The position numbers were made by a program, and so were the translations under genes. A DNA stretch of 64,000 nucleotides from positions 248,001 to 312,000 of the forward strand of contig NZ_AP024545.1 of assembly GCF_018406605.1 (NCBI RefSeq), given 5' to 3'. Shown in pieces: positions 42,125 to 51,952 of this stretch (its first letter is position 1; each line of letters begins with the position of its first letter). The stretch comes from Noviluteimonas caseinilytica (lineage in GTDB: Bacteria > Pseudomonadota > Gammaproteobacteria > Xanthomonadales > Xanthomonadaceae). The notes under the pieces were generated by a model. That model was not told where the DNA came from. It made no database searches and was given only the letters and a program-made list of their open reading frames with translations.

Positions 42125-43510
42125 TTACTCCGTGGTGCCGCCCTGCAGCGCGTACCAGTCGATCTTGCGCGTCACGACCATGATGCCGGCCAGGATCGCG
42201 AACAGCAGGCCCGCGCCCATCACCAGCGCGTTGTCCTCCGACACCAGCAAGCCGTACAGCGCGGCGTACAACGTGGTGAGCATCGCGGCGAAGCCGATGC
42301 CGCGCGCCGCGCTGCGCAACACCGCGCTCAGGTAGAACCCCAGCAACCCGATGCACGCCGCCGCCGACACGATGTAGGCGATGCCGAAGGCGATGCGTTC
42401 GCTCAGGCTCACCAGCAGCAGGAAGAAGACCGCCAGCGCCAGGCCCACCAGGCCGTACTGGATCGGGTGGATGCGCAACTGCTTGATCAGCTCGAACATG
42501 AAGAACCCGACGAACGTCAGCACGACGAACAACACGCCGTACTTCGTCGCGCGATCGGCCTGCGAGTAGACGTTCACCGGATCCACCAGCGACACGCCGA
42601 TCGCATCCACGCCCGCCGTGTCCACGTTGTTGCCCGTGGCGCGCGGGTTGGCATCGGTGGCGATGGTCGGCAGCGTCGCGCCCGCGAGGAACTGGCGCTG
42701 CGCGCTGCTGGCGAGTTTCGAGACGGCCCACTTCGCGCGGAAGCCGTGGCCGTCGATCGTGTGCGACAGCGGCGCGAAGCTGCCGCCGAAGCGCGGATGC
42801 GGCCACGCCGAGGCGAGCGAGAACTGGTTGTCGCCGGCGATCGGCACCAGCGCGAGCGATTCGGTGCCGTCCAGCGCGACGTCCAGCGTCGTGTCGAACG
42901 CGAGTACCTGGCCCGCCGTCGGCGCATCGAACCGCACGTGCAAGCCGCCGGCCGGCCGGCTGCCGAACCCATCGGCCACCGGCATCGCGCGACCGTTCAC
43001 CGTGAGCCGCGGCGAACCAACGATGCCGCGCACGTCGGAAATGCCCCAGCTCAGGTACGGCCGCCCGATCGTGCGCGGATGCGCGGGATTCGTGTCGGCG
43101 GGGATTTCGGCGCGCAGCGTCGCGAGCGCCTTCGCCTGCAGCGTGTACACGCGCACCTTGTGCAACCCGAGTTGCCGCGTGCGCGGCAGCACCGTGCCGT
43201 CGAGTTTCAGCGTGGACGGGAAGAACACCCATTGTCCGGCGCGTCGCTGCAGCAACGTGCGCACGCCGCTCTGGCCCGCCTCTTCGACTTCGACGGTTTC
43301 GACATACGGCACGACGAGCACGGGCCCGAGCAACGCCTGCTCGCCGGCGGAACTGCGCGCGATCGTCTGCACCGCCTGTTCGCGGTAGGCCTGCCGGTCC
43401 TGGATGACGCCCCGCGTCATCGCCAGCGGAATGAGCAGCAACAAGGTGAGCACGAAGATGAGCGCGATCTTGAAGAACAAGCGCGCGCCCGAGGGGAGGT
43501 TGAGCTGCAT
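42125..43510 (-). CDS. creD: Cell envelope integrity protein CreD
   Basis: 461 residues from the ATG at 43510. An N-terminal helix (ALIFVLTLLLLIPLAM) is followed by a periplasmic domain of about 290 residues, then five or six closely packed helices at the C-terminus (YGVLFVVLTFVGFFMFELI, GLVGLALAVFFLLLV, IVSAAACIGLLGFYL). This topology and the RGVIQDRQAYREQAVQTIA start match CreD, the main CreB target whose overproduction affects colicin and beta-lactam responses. A cre tag lies 70 bases upstream. The kinase and regulator genes follow 137 bases away. Confidence 0.92.
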   Translation of the reverse strand: MQLNLPSGARLFFKIALIFVLTLLLLIPLAMTRGVIQDRQAYREQAVQTIARSSAGEQALLGPVLVVPYVETVEVEEAGQSGVRTLLQRRAGQWVFFPSTLKLDGTVLPRTRQLGLHKVRVYTLQAKALATLRAEIPADTNPAHPRTIGRPYLSWGISDVRGIVGSPRLTVNGRAMPVADGFGSRPAGGLHVRFDAPTAGQVLAFDTTLDVALDGTESLALVPIAGDNQFSLASAWPHPRFGGSFAPLSHTIDGHGFRAKWAVSKLASSAQRQFLAGATLPTIATDANPRATGNNVDTAGVDAIGVSLVDPVNVYSQADRATKYGVLFVVLTFVGFFMFELIKQLRIHPIQYGLVGLALAVFFLLLVSLSERIAFGIAYIVSAAACIGLLGFYLSAVLRSAARGIGFAAMLTTLYAALYGLLVSEDNALVMGAGLLFAILAGIMVVTRKIDWYALQGGTTE

Positions 43511-43579
43511 GGCGGTTCCCTGGCCGGTGGTCGAGGCCTGCAGGGTCCGCTGCGCGCGTGCGCCGCCGATGGCGCGACG

Positions 43580-43595
43580 GTGAGGCGAAGGTGAA
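43580..43595 (-). promoter_or_regulatory. cre tag (CreB binding site) before creD
   Basis: TTCAC-CTTCGC-CTCAC on the minus strand, nine of ten bases matching the E. coli CreB site TTCAC-n6-TTCAC. It lies 70 bases before the creD ATG, a suitable position for activation. Confidence 0.68.
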
Positions 43596-43646
43596 GTCGC
43601 TTGCTTTCTCCTCCCCCGCTCGCGGAGGAGGCCGGGAGGGGGACGC

Positions 43647-45074
43647 TCAGCTCGCCGGAATTTCCAACGAAGCGATCGCCCCGCCGCCTTCGCGATTGGC
43701 CAACGTCGCCGCCCCCCCATGCAACCCCGCCACCTCCGCCACGAAACACAACCCCAACCCGCTGCTCCGGCTCCCGCCCGCCGGCCGCGGCAGCGAATAG
43801 AACCGCTCGAACACCCGCGGCAACGCGTACTCGGGCACGCCTTCCCCGCGATCGGCGACTTCCACGCGCACGCGATCGCTTTCGCGCACGATGCGCACCA
43901 CGATCGCGCTGCCCGCCGGCGCGAAATCCGCCGCGTTCTCCACCAGGTTCACCAGCGCCTGGCGCAGCAGGAACGCATCGCCGTCGATCCAGGCCTCCGG
44001 GTCGCCTTCGCGCAGCACCGTCACCCCGGCCTGCGCGAGCGTCGACTCGCAATGCGCGATGGCTTCCCCGGCGATCGCCACCACGTCCACGCGTTCCTTC
44101 GTCTCCAGGTGCTGCCGATGCTCCACCGCCGCCAGCGCCAGCAACTTGTCGATCATCTGCGCCAGGCGTTCGCTCTGCACGCGCACGCTCGTCGCGAAGC
44201 GCGCGCGGTCCGCATCGGACATCGGCTGCTCCAGCAACTCCGCGCTGCCGCGGATCGCCGCGAGCGGGCTCTTCATTTCATGCGTCAGGCTGTGCACGTA
44301 CTGCTCGACGTACTGCTTGCCCTCCAGGCGCGTGCGCATCGTTTCCAGCGCCTGGCCGAGTTCGCCGAATTCTCCCGCCGCCTTCGGCGCCGTCGCGCGC
44401 TCGCCCGCCGTCACCGCGTGCGCGTAGCGGCGCAGGCGACCGAGCTGCGATGAAAACCACCACGCCATCAGCACGCCGATCACCAGCGCCACGCCCATCA
44501 GCACCCAGCCCCAGCGCATCACCGTGGCCTGGCTGCGCGCGATGAACGGCGCGAGCGCCTGGTTGGGCTTGGCCACCGTGAGCACGCCGACGATGCGGCC
44601 GTTCGCATCGCGCATCGGCGCGGCGACGTGCATCACCGTGGACGCATCGTCGTTCGGATCGCTGCGCGTCGAGCGTGCGCCGTACTTCCCGCGCAACGTC
44701 AGGTACACGTCGTTCCACTTCGAGAAATCCTTGCCGACATCGCGCCCGGCGCTGTCGAACACCACGATCCCGCGCGCATCCGTCACGTAGATGCGATAGC
44801 TGCTCGCGCGCTTGTCGAAGCCCCAGATGCCCGCGCCGAAATCGCGGCCGTGCAATTCCTGCACGCGCTGCGCGAAGCGCCCGTCGGCGATGTGGCCGGC
44901 GAGGAAATCATCGGTGGCCAGCTCCGCGAGCACGTTGGACGTATCGACCAGCGTGTCTTCCATCGCCTGCCGCACGCCCGGCTTCACTTCCGCGACGAAC
45001 ACCCGTGCCAGCAACAACGCGGCCAGTGCCACGATCGCGAAGTAGCCGAGGAAGATCCGCAGCCCGATGCGCAT
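43647..45074 (-). CDS. creC: Sensor histidine kinase CreC
   Basis: 475 residues. TM1 is at about 7-26 (FLGYFAIVALAALLLARVF) and TM2 at about 187-205 (VLMGVALVIGVLMAWWF), enclosing a periplasmic domain of about 160 residues (ELHGRDFGAGIWGFDKRASS). HAMP follows, then HisKA with SLTHEMKSPLAAIRGS (phosphoacceptor His). The ATPase motifs are NLVENAADFAP, VADRGEGVPEYALP and SSGLGLCFVAEVA. It phosphorylates CreB; the signal is linked to fermentation or cell-wall damage in other species. It lies directly after creB. Confidence 0.92.
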   Translation of the reverse strand: MRIGLRIFLGYFAIVALAALLLARVFVAEVKPGVRQAMEDTLVDTSNVLAELATDDFLAGHIADGRFAQRVQELHGRDFGAGIWGFDKRASSYRIYVTDARGIVVFDSAGRDVGKDFSKWNDVYLTLRGKYGARSTRSDPNDDASTVMHVAAPMRDANGRIVGVLTVAKPNQALAPFIARSQATVMRWGWVLMGVALVIGVLMAWWFSSQLGRLRRYAHAVTAGERATAPKAAGEFGELGQALETMRTRLEGKQYVEQYVHSLTHEMKSPLAAIRGSAELLEQPMSDADRARFATSVRVQSERLAQMIDKLLALAAVEHRQHLETKERVDVVAIAGEAIAHCESTLAQAGVTVLREGDPEAWIDGDAFLLRQALVNLVENAADFAPAGSAIVVRIVRESDRVRVEVADRGEGVPEYALPRVFERFYSLPRPAGGSRSSGLGLCFVAEVAGLHGGAATLANREGGGAIASLEIPAS

Positions 45075-45077
45075 GCG

Positions 45078-45746
45078 TCAGGGCGCCAGCGAGTAACCGA
45101 GGCCGCGGTGGGTGCGGATGGGATCGTCGTCGGGCGTCACCGCGTGCAACTTGGCGCGCAACGTCTTGATGTGCGTGTCCACCGTGCGGTCGCCGCTTTC
45201 CAGCGCATCGCCCCACACGCGATCCATCAGCTGCGCGCGCGTGAGCACGGCGCCGGGCCGTTGCAGCAGCGCGGCCAGCAAGCCATATTCGTAGCGCGTG
45301 AGGTCGAGCCACGCGCTGCGATAGCGGATGCGATGGCCTTCGGCGTCGTGTTCGAAGGTGGCATCGGGGGCCGCCGCCGCGGGTGCGGCCTGCGCACGCC
45401 GCAGCACCGCGCGCACGCGCGCGACGAGTTCGCGCGGCGAGAACGGCTTGGTCACGTAATCGTCCGCGCCGAGTTCGAACCCGAGCACGCGCTCGGCCTC
45501 GGCCGCGTGCGCGGTGAGGAAGATCACGGGCAGGTCGGCGTCGCGGCGCAGTTCGCGGCACAGGGCGAATCCGTCGAGATCGGGCAGCCCGACGTCCAGG
45601 ATCGCCAGCGCGAACGGCGAGGCGCGGTGCGCGCGCAGGGCATCGCCGGCGGTCAGGCAGTGGCGCACCTCGAAGCCGTCCGCGCGCAGCGCGTAGGCCA
45701 CGGTGTCGGCGATGGCGGTCTCGTCTTCGGCCAATAGGACATGCAT
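45078..45746 (-). CDS. creB: Response regulator CreB
   Basis: 222 residues. Receiver start MHVLLAEDETAIADTVAYAL, phosphorylated Asp in LAILDVGLPDLDGFAL at about 51 and switch Lys in DYVTKPFSPRELVARV. The OmpR-type DNA-binding domain follows (LTRYEYGLLAALLQRPGAVLTR, RTVDTHIKTLRAKL). It binds TTCAC-n6-TTCAC repeats. The creB-creC-creD order with all genes on one strand supports the name over other OmpR regulators. Confidence 0.9.
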   Translation of the reverse strand: MHVLLAEDETAIADTVAYALRADGFEVRHCLTAGDALRAHRASPFALAILDVGLPDLDGFALCRELRRDADLPVIFLTAHAAEAERVLGFELGADDYVTKPFSPRELVARVRAVLRRAQAAPAAAAPDATFEHDAEGHRIRYRSAWLDLTRYEYGLLAALLQRPGAVLTRAQLMDRVWGDALESGDRTVDTHIKTLRAKLHAVTPDDDPIRTHRGLGYSLAP

Positions 45747-45784
45747 GCGGGGAGGATAGCGGCCCGCCCGGTATGCTGCGAGCC

Positions 45785-46657
45785 ATGAACTACCGCCACG
45801 GATTCCACGCCGGCAACCACGCCGACGTCCTCAAGCACGTCGTGTTGCTGGCGCTGTGCGATGCCCTGGTCGCCAAGCCGGCGCCCTGCTTCGCGCTGGA
45901 CACGCATGCCGGTCGCGGGCGCTACAAGCTCGATGCCGAGGCCGCCAAGCGCACCGGCGAGGCCGAAGGCGGCATCGGGCGCCTGCGCGCGGCACGGGCC
46001 CCGGCGATCGCACGGTACCTGGCGGCCATCGATGCCTGCCGCGCCGCCCACGGCGCCAACAGCTACCCGGGCTCGCCCTGGCTGCTCGCCAACGCACTGC
46101 GCGAACAGGACCGCCTGGTGTGCTGCGAGATCCAGCCCGACGAGTTCGCGTGGCTCAAGACCAACTTCCTCGACCGCACGCCCGAGCAGCACACCGAAGT
46201 CACCGTGCAGCAGCGCGACGGCTATGCCGCGATGAAGGCGCTGCTGCCTCCGCGCGGCGGCGACGGCACGCGCATCGCGCGCGGGCTGGTGCTGATCGAT
46301 CCGCCGTACGAATCGCAGATGGAGGAATTCGACACCGCGCTGGCCGCGTTGCGCGATGCCATCGCGCGCTGGCCGCAGGCCACGTACGTGCTGTGGTATC
46401 CGATCAAGGTGCGTCGTGCATTGCACGCGTTCCATCGCGCGGCGGGCCTGTTGCCCGCCAAGTCCGCGCTGATCGCCGAACTGCGCGTGCGCGACGAAGA
46501 CTCGCCGCTGCGCATGAACGGCAGCGGCCTGCTGGTGCTCAACCCGCCGTGGAAACTCGATGCCGCGCTGAAGCCGGCGTTGCACGAACTCGCCGATGCG
46601 CTCGGCGAGGAAGGCCGTGGCGGGTGGCGCGTGGAATGGCTGCGCGAACCCGCCTGA
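45785..46657 (+). CDS. rlmJ: 23S rRNA (adenine(2030)-N6)-methyltransferase RlmJ
   Basis: 290 residues from the ATG at 45785. It opens MNYRHGFHAGNHADVLKHVV, the fixed RlmJ start. SAM-site segment CFALDTHAGRGRY, then the catalytic N6-adenine motif as LVLIDPPYESQMEE, and a tail LNGSGLLVLNPPW-like strand. It methylates A2030 of 23S rRNA during ribosome assembly. It stands alone, divergent from creB. Confidence 0.95.
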   Translation: MNYRHGFHAGNHADVLKHVVLLALCDALVAKPAPCFALDTHAGRGRYKLDAEAAKRTGEAEGGIGRLRAARAPAIARYLAAIDACRAAHGANSYPGSPWLLANALREQDRLVCCEIQPDEFAWLKTNFLDRTPEQHTEVTVQQRDGYAAMKALLPPRGGDGTRIARGLVLIDPPYESQMEEFDTALAALRDAIARWPQATYVLWYPIKVRRALHAFHRAAGLLPAKSALIAELRVRDEDSPLRMNGSGLLVLNPPWKLDAALKPALHELADALGEEGRGGWRVEWLREPA

Positions 46658-46661
46658 CGCC

Positions 46662-47615
46662 TCAGCCCGGCTGTCGCGCCGCGTAATCCTGGTCGTCGTG
46701 CCCGCGCGCGTCGCCGAACTCGGGTTCGAAGAAGCTCCAGCGCACCGCCGGGTACTTCGCCTTCATCGCCGCTTCGATCGCGTTGATGTCTTCGATCAGT
46801 TCCCGCGACGACGGCCGTTCCAGCATCTCGGCCTGCACCGACACCATCACGTCGTTGCCCAGTTGCAGCGTGATCAGGCTGATCACCTTGCGCACCTGCG
46901 GCTGGCTCTCGAGCCACGCGCGCAGTTCGGCCTGCACCGCGGCATCCACGCTCTGCCCGATCAGCAGCGCCTTGACCTCGATGGCGACGAACACCGCCAC
47001 CACGATGAGCAGCACGCCGATGGCGATCGTGCCGATCGCATCCCAGATCGGATTGCCGGTCACGACCGACAACACCACCGCGATCAACGCGAACACCAGG
47101 CCGAACAGCGCCGCCAGGTCTTCGCCGAAGATCACCACCAGTTCCGCCTGCCTGCTCTCGCGGAACCACGTCCACAGGTTGCGGTCGCCGCGCGCCTTGT
47201 CCACTTCCACCAGGCACGCACGCATCGAAACGCTTTCGGCCACGATGCCGAACACCAGCACGCCGACCGCCCACCACCACTGCTTCAGCGGTTCGGGCGC
47301 GTGCAGCTTGTGCCAGCCCTCGTAGACGGAAAACATGCCGCCCACCGAGAACAGCATCAGCGCGACCAGGAACGACCAGAAATAGATGGCCTTGCCGTAG
47401 CCGAGCGGATAGTCCGGCGAGGCCGGGCGCCGCGCCTGCTTCATGCCCAGCAGCAGCAACAGCTGGTTGCCGCAATCAGCGAGCGAGTGCACTGTCTCGG
47501 CCAGCATCGCGCTGGAGCCGGTGAAGAACGCCGCCACGCCCTTGGCGCAGGCGATCGCGAAGTTGGCGCCGAGCGCAAACAGGATCGCGCGGGAGGAATC
47601 GCCGCTGCCAGCCAT
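46662..47615 (-). CDS. Cation diffusion facilitator family transporter
   Basis: 317 residues from the ATG at 47615. Six helices lie in the first 220 residues. TM2 carries AETVHSLADCGNQLLLLLG with the His-x3-Asp metal site. TM5 has FGEDLAALFGLVFALIAV, where an Glu-Asp pair replaces the usual His-x3-Asp. The cytosolic C-terminal domain follows (VRKVISLITLQLGNDVMVSVQAEM). CDF proteins export Zn, Fe, Mn or Co by proton antiport. The changed TM5 site resembles the ZnT9-like branch, so metal choice is uncertain. Confidence 0.88.
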   Translation of the reverse strand: MAGSGDSSRAILFALGANFAIACAKGVAAFFTGSSAMLAETVHSLADCGNQLLLLLGMKQARRPASPDYPLGYGKAIYFWSFLVALMLFSVGGMFSVYEGWHKLHAPEPLKQWWWAVGVLVFGIVAESVSMRACLVEVDKARGDRNLWTWFRESRQAELVVIFGEDLAALFGLVFALIAVVLSVVTGNPIWDAIGTIAIGVLLIVVAVFVAIEVKALLIGQSVDAAVQAELRAWLESQPQVRKVISLITLQLGNDVMVSVQAEMLERPSSRELIEDINAIEAAMKAKYPAVRWSFFEPEFGDARGHDDQDYAARQPG

Positions 47616-47735
47616 CGTGGGTCCGTCCGAACGTGGGGGCGCGCAGTCTAGCAAGCGCCTTCACATCCTTAAGTCTTCACATTTCGACGGGGCGTCTAGA
47701 GCTTCCCGTCACCTGTGTGATGGCAGGCTCCCTGA

Positions 47736-48311
47736 ATGGCGGCCAGAAACAGACTCCCCCCGTGGCACGAACAACTCCGGCTCAGCAATGGGCGCGAGGT
47801 CCTGATCCGGCCCATCCGGCCGGCGGACGCAGCGCCCTTGCGACAAGGCTTCGGCTTGCTGGAGCCCGATGAAATCCGGCAGCGCTTCCTCGCCGCGGTG
47901 AACGAGCTCACGCCCGAGATGGCGGAGAAGCTTGCACGCCCGGACGCGAAGCGCGAGTTCGCGCTGGTCGCGGCCGAGCCGTTGCCGCCGGGCGAAGCCC
48001 TGGTGGGCGCGGTGGCGCGCGCGGCGATCTCGGAGAACGGCCGCGAGGCCGAATTCGCGATCCTCGTCAGCCACTACATCGCCGGCATGGGCCTGGGGCG
48101 CCACCTGATGCGCCGCCTCGTGCGCTGGGCGAAGGGCCGCAAGCTCGAACGCCTGTGCGGCGACGTGCTCGAGCACAACCTGCCGATGCTCGCGCTGGCG
48201 CAGTCGCTGGGCTTCCACCGCGAACCCACCGACCAGCCCGGCCTCGTGCGCGTGGTGCTGGACCTGACGGGCCGCGATTCGCACCTGCACGATCAGCCGC
48301 AGGCCGCCTGA
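47736..48311 (+). CDS. GNAT family N-acetyltransferase
   Basis: 191 residues. The acetyl-CoA binding core is AILVSHYIAGMGLGRHLMRRLVRWAKGRK at about 108-137, where GMGLGRHL is the pyrophosphate loop. Next come LERLCGDVLEHNLPM and SLGFHREP, the last GNAT strands. N-terminal EVLIRPIRPADAAPLRQGF is typical of Pat-like acetyltransferases without the CoA ligase part. Substrate unknown. It precedes mfd on the same strand with a 94-base gap. Confidence 0.88.
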   Translation: MAARNRLPPWHEQLRLSNGREVLIRPIRPADAAPLRQGFGLLEPDEIRQRFLAAVNELTPEMAEKLARPDAKREFALVAAEPLPPGEALVGAVARAAISENGREAEFAILVSHYIAGMGLGRHLMRRLVRWAKGRKLERLCGDVLEHNLPMLALAQSLGFHREPTDQPGLVRVVLDLTGRDSHLHDQPQAA

Positions 48312-48405
48312 TCGCAGGATTCGCGATTCGGGGGGATTAGACTTGCCGACCTTTCCGCTGGGCGCGAACGCGCGTCCGGCGGTGCACTGCATTCCGTGAG
48401 ACCCA

Positions 48406-51400
48406 ATGACCGAATCGATTTCGCCGCCCCTGCCCCGTTCCGGCCACGCACGCGCCTGGTGGCGCGCGCCCGCGTCTCCGTCGGGCCTGGCTTGGGCGAT
48501 TGCGCAGGCGGCACGCGTGCACGACGGCCTGGTGCTGGCGATCGCGAAGGACAACCACGGCGCGCACCAGCTGGAATCCGACCTGCGCACGCTCCTCGCG
48601 CAGGACACGTCGATTCCCGTGCTGCCCTTCCCCGATTGGGAAACGCTGCCGTACGACCAGTTCAGCCCGCACCCGGACATCGTGTCGCAGCGCCTCGCCG
48701 CGTTGCACCGCCTGCCCACGCTCAAGCGCGGCATCCTCGTCGTGCCGGTGCAGACGCTGCAGCAACGCCTCGCGCCGCTGCGCTACGTGGTGGGCAATAC
48801 GTTCGACGTGCGCGTGGGCCAGACGCTCGATCTCGATGCCGAAAAGCAGCGCCTGATTGCCGCCGGCTACCGCAACGTGCCACAGGTGTTCGATCCCGGC
48901 GATTTCGCCGTGCGCGGCGGTTTGCTCGACGTGTATCCGATGGGCGCCGACGAACCGTATCGCGTCGAACTGTTCGACGATGCGATCGATTCGATCCGCG
49001 CGTTCGATCCGGAATCCCAGCGCTCGCTCGACAAGGTCGATGCCGTGCAGCTGTTGCCCGGTCGCGAAGTCCCGCTCGACGAGGTCGCCACCAAGCGCGC
49101 GATGCAGGCCTTGCGCGACCGCTTCGACATCGACACGCGGCGCAGTGCGCTGTTCCAGGACCTGAAGGCGGGCGCGGCGCCGGCCGGCATCGAGTACTAC
49201 CTGCCGCTGTTCTTCGACGCCACCGCGACGCTGTTCGATTACCTCGGCAAGACCGCCTTGCCGATCGTCACCGATGGCGCGCTCGCGTGTGCCGAAGCGT
49301 TCTGGGCGCAGACCGCGGAGCGCTACGAACAACGCCGCCACGACATCGAACGCCCGCTGCTGCCGCCGGCCGAGCTGTACCTCTCGCCGCAGGCTTTGCG
49401 CGAAGCCTTGAACGCGATCCCGCGCGTCGACGTGGTGGGCGGCGAAGAAGCGAAGGCCGCGCAGGCGCAGTCGCTCGGCACGCAACCCGCGCCGGACGTC
49501 CCGCTGGTCGGCCGCGACAGTGAAGCCGCGGCCGCGCTGAAGTCGTTCCTGTCGACCTATCCGGGGCGCGTGCTGATCGCCGCCGATTCTGCGGGCCGGC
49601 GCGAAGCGTTGCTCGATGTGTTGCACGCGGCGAACCTGCATCCGGATGTCATCCCGGATTGGGCCACGTTCAACGGCGACGGCGCGAAGTTCGCCATCGC
49701 CGTCGCGCCGTTCGAGGACGGCTTCGCCCTGGACGCCGATGTCACCGGCGGTGCCCCACTCGTCGTCCTCACCGAACGCCAGCTCTTCCCCGATCGCGCA
49801 TCGCAACCGCGCCGCCGCAAGCGCGCCGGCCGCGAACCCGAACAGATCATCCGCGACCTCGGCGAACTCACCGAAGGCGCACCGATCGTCCACGAAGACC
49901 ACGGCGTCGGCCGGTACCGCGGCCTGGTCACGCTGGAAGCCGGCGGCACGCCCGGCGAATACCTCGAGATCGAATACGCGAAGGGCGACCGCCTCTATGT
50001 CCCCGTCGCGCAGCTGGACCGCATCTCGCGCTACTCCGGCGCTTCGCCGGAAACCGCGCCGCTGCATTCGCTCGGCGGCGAGCAATGGACGAAGGCCAAG
50101 CGCAAGGCCGCGGAAAAAGTGCGCGACGTCGCCGCCGAACTCCTGGAGATCCAGGCCAAGCGCCAAGCGCGCGCTGGGCTGGCCCTGCAGGTGGATCGCG
50201 CGATGTACGAACCGTTCGCGGCGACGTTCCCGTTCGAGGAAACGCCGGACCAGCACGCCGCGATCGAAGCCGTCATCCGCGACCTCGGTTCTTCTCAACC
50301 GATGGACCGCGTGGTGTGCGGCGACGTGGGCTTCGGCAAGACGGAAGTCGCCGTGCGCGCCGCGTTCGTCGCCGCTGCCGCGGGCAAGCAGGTCGCGGTG
50401 CTGGTGCCGACCACGCTGCTCGCCGAACAGCACTACCGCAATTTCCGCGACCGCTTCGCCGACTGGCCGCTGCGCGTGGAAGTGCTGTCGCGCTTCAAGA
50501 GCACGAAGGAAATCAAGGGCGAGCTGGAGAAGCTGGCCGAAGGCAAGATCGACGTCATCGTGGGCACGCATCGCCTGCTGCAGGGCGACGTGCGGTTCAA
50601 GGACCTCGGCCTGGTCATCGTCGACGAAGAACAGCGCTTCGGCGTGCGCCAGAAGGAAGCACTGAAGGCGCTGCGCGCCAACGTGCACCTGCTCACGCTG
50701 ACCGCCACGCCCATCCCGCGCACGCTCAACATGGCGATGGCCGGCCTGCGGGATCTCTCCATCATCGCCACGCCGCCGGCGCATCGCCTCGCGGTGCAGA
50801 CCTTCGTGACGCCGTGGGACGGCGCGATGCTGCGCGAAGCGCACCAGCGCGAACTCGCGCGCGGCGGCCAGGTGTACTTCCTGCACAACGACGTCGAGAC
50901 CATCGGCCGCATGCAGCGCGATTTGCAGGAACTCGTGCCCGAGGCCCGCATCGGCATCGCCCACGGCCAGATGCCCGAGCGCGAACTGGAACGCGTGATG
51001 CTCGACTTCCACAAGCAGCGCTTCAACGTGCTGCTGTGCACGACGATCATCGAATCCGGCATCGACATCCCCAACGCCAACACCATCGTGATGAACCGCG
51101 CCGACAAGTTCGGCCTGGCGCAGCTGCACCAGCTGCGCGGCCGCGTCGGGCGTTCGCACCATCGCGCGTATGCGTACCTGGTGGTGCCGGACAACCGCAG
51201 CATCACCAGCGATGCGCGCAAGCGCCTGGAAGCGATCGCCTCGATGGACGAGCTGGGCGCGGGCTTCACGCTCGCCACGCATGACCTCGAGATCCGCGGC
51301 GCCGGCGAACTGCTCGGCGAAGACCAGAGCGGCCAGATGGCCGAAGTCGGATTCAGCCTCTACACCGAGCTGCTGGAGCGCGCGGTGCGTTCGATCAAGC

Positions 51401-51882
51401 AAGGCAAGCTGCCGGACGAGGATCCGAACTTCGAACATCGCGGCGCCGACGTGGTGCTCAACGTGCCCGCGCTGATCCCCGACGATTATTTGCCGGACGT
51501 GCACGCGCGCCTGACGCTGTACAAGCGCATCAGCAGCGCGCGCAACGCGGACGAGCTGCGCGACCTGCAGGTGGAGATGATCGATCGCTTCGGCCTGCTG
51601 CCCGATGCGGCCAAGCACCTGTTCGCGATCGCCGAGCTCAAGCTCGACGCTACGCGCATCGGCATCCGCAAGCTCGACCTCGGCCCCACCGGCGGCCGCC
51701 TGCAGTTCGAGTCGAAGCCCGACGTCGACCCGATGACCGTCATCCAGATGATCCAGAAGCAACCGCAGCACTACGCGATGGATGGGCCCGACAAGCTGCG
51801 CCTGAAGCTCGACCTGCCCGACGCCGCCGCGCGCGTGCAGGCCGCGCGCGGGTTGCTGGTGGCGCTGCGCCGTGCGGCCTGA
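48406..51882 (+). CDS. mfd: Transcription-repair coupling factor Mfd
   Basis: 1158 residues, full length. The UvrB-like N-terminal module (FPDWETLPYDQFSPHPDIVSQRL) recruits UvrA. The RNA polymerase interaction domain includes EDHGVGRYRGLVTLEAGG at about 485. The translocase has Walker A CGDVGFGKTEVAVRAA at about 640, box II VIVDEEQRFGVRQKE, TATPIPRTLNMAM and the TRG motif region HDLEIRGAGELLGEDQSGQ. It dislodges stalled RNA polymerase and starts nucleotide excision repair. No frameshift or missing motif was seen. Confidence 0.97.
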   Translation: MTESISPPLPRSGHARAWWRAPASPSGLAWAIAQAARVHDGLVLAIAKDNHGAHQLESDLRTLLAQDTSIPVLPFPDWETLPYDQFSPHPDIVSQRLAALHRLPTLKRGILVVPVQTLQQRLAPLRYVVGNTFDVRVGQTLDLDAEKQRLIAAGYRNVPQVFDPGDFAVRGGLLDVYPMGADEPYRVELFDDAIDSIRAFDPESQRSLDKVDAVQLLPGREVPLDEVATKRAMQALRDRFDIDTRRSALFQDLKAGAAPAGIEYYLPLFFDATATLFDYLGKTALPIVTDGALACAEAFWAQTAERYEQRRHDIERPLLPPAELYLSPQALREALNAIPRVDVVGGEEAKAAQAQSLGTQPAPDVPLVGRDSEAAAALKSFLSTYPGRVLIAADSAGRREALLDVLHAANLHPDVIPDWATFNGDGAKFAIAVAPFEDGFALDADVTGGAPLVVLTERQLFPDRASQPRRRKRAGREPEQIIRDLGELTEGAPIVHEDHGVGRYRGLVTLEAGGTPGEYLEIEYAKGDRLYVPVAQLDRISRYSGASPETAPLHSLGGEQWTKAKRKAAEKVRDVAAELLEIQAKRQARAGLALQVDRAMYEPFAATFPFEETPDQHAAIEAVIRDLGSSQPMDRVVCGDVGFGKTEVAVRAAFVAAAAGKQVAVLVPTTLLAEQHYRNFRDRFADWPLRVEVLSRFKSTKEIKGELEKLAEGKIDVIVGTHRLLQGDVRFKDLGLVIVDEEQRFGVRQKEALKALRANVHLLTLTATPIPRTLNMAMAGLRDLSIIATPPAHRLAVQTFVTPWDGAMLREAHQRELARGGQVYFLHNDVETIGRMQRDLQELVPEARIGIAHGQMPERELERVMLDFHKQRFNVLLCTTIIESGIDIPNANTIVMNRADKFGLAQLHQLRGRVGRSHHRAYAYLVVPDNRSITSDARKRLEAIASMDELGAGFTLATHDLEIRGAGELLGEDQSGQMAEVGFSLYTELLERAVRSIKQGKLPDEDPNFEHRGADVVLNVPALIPDDYLPDVHARLTLYKRISSARNADELRDLQVEMIDRFGLLPDAAKHLFAIAELKLDATRIGIRKLDLGPTGGRLQFESKPDVDPMTVIQMIQKQPQHYAMDGPDKLRLKLDLPDAAARVQAARGLLVALRRAA

Positions 51883-51952
51883 CGCGCGCGCCTTTGCGCC
51901 ACGCGGCGCCGCGTCGCATGATGCGGCCCGGTCCAGCCGTTGAGCGCGCCGC

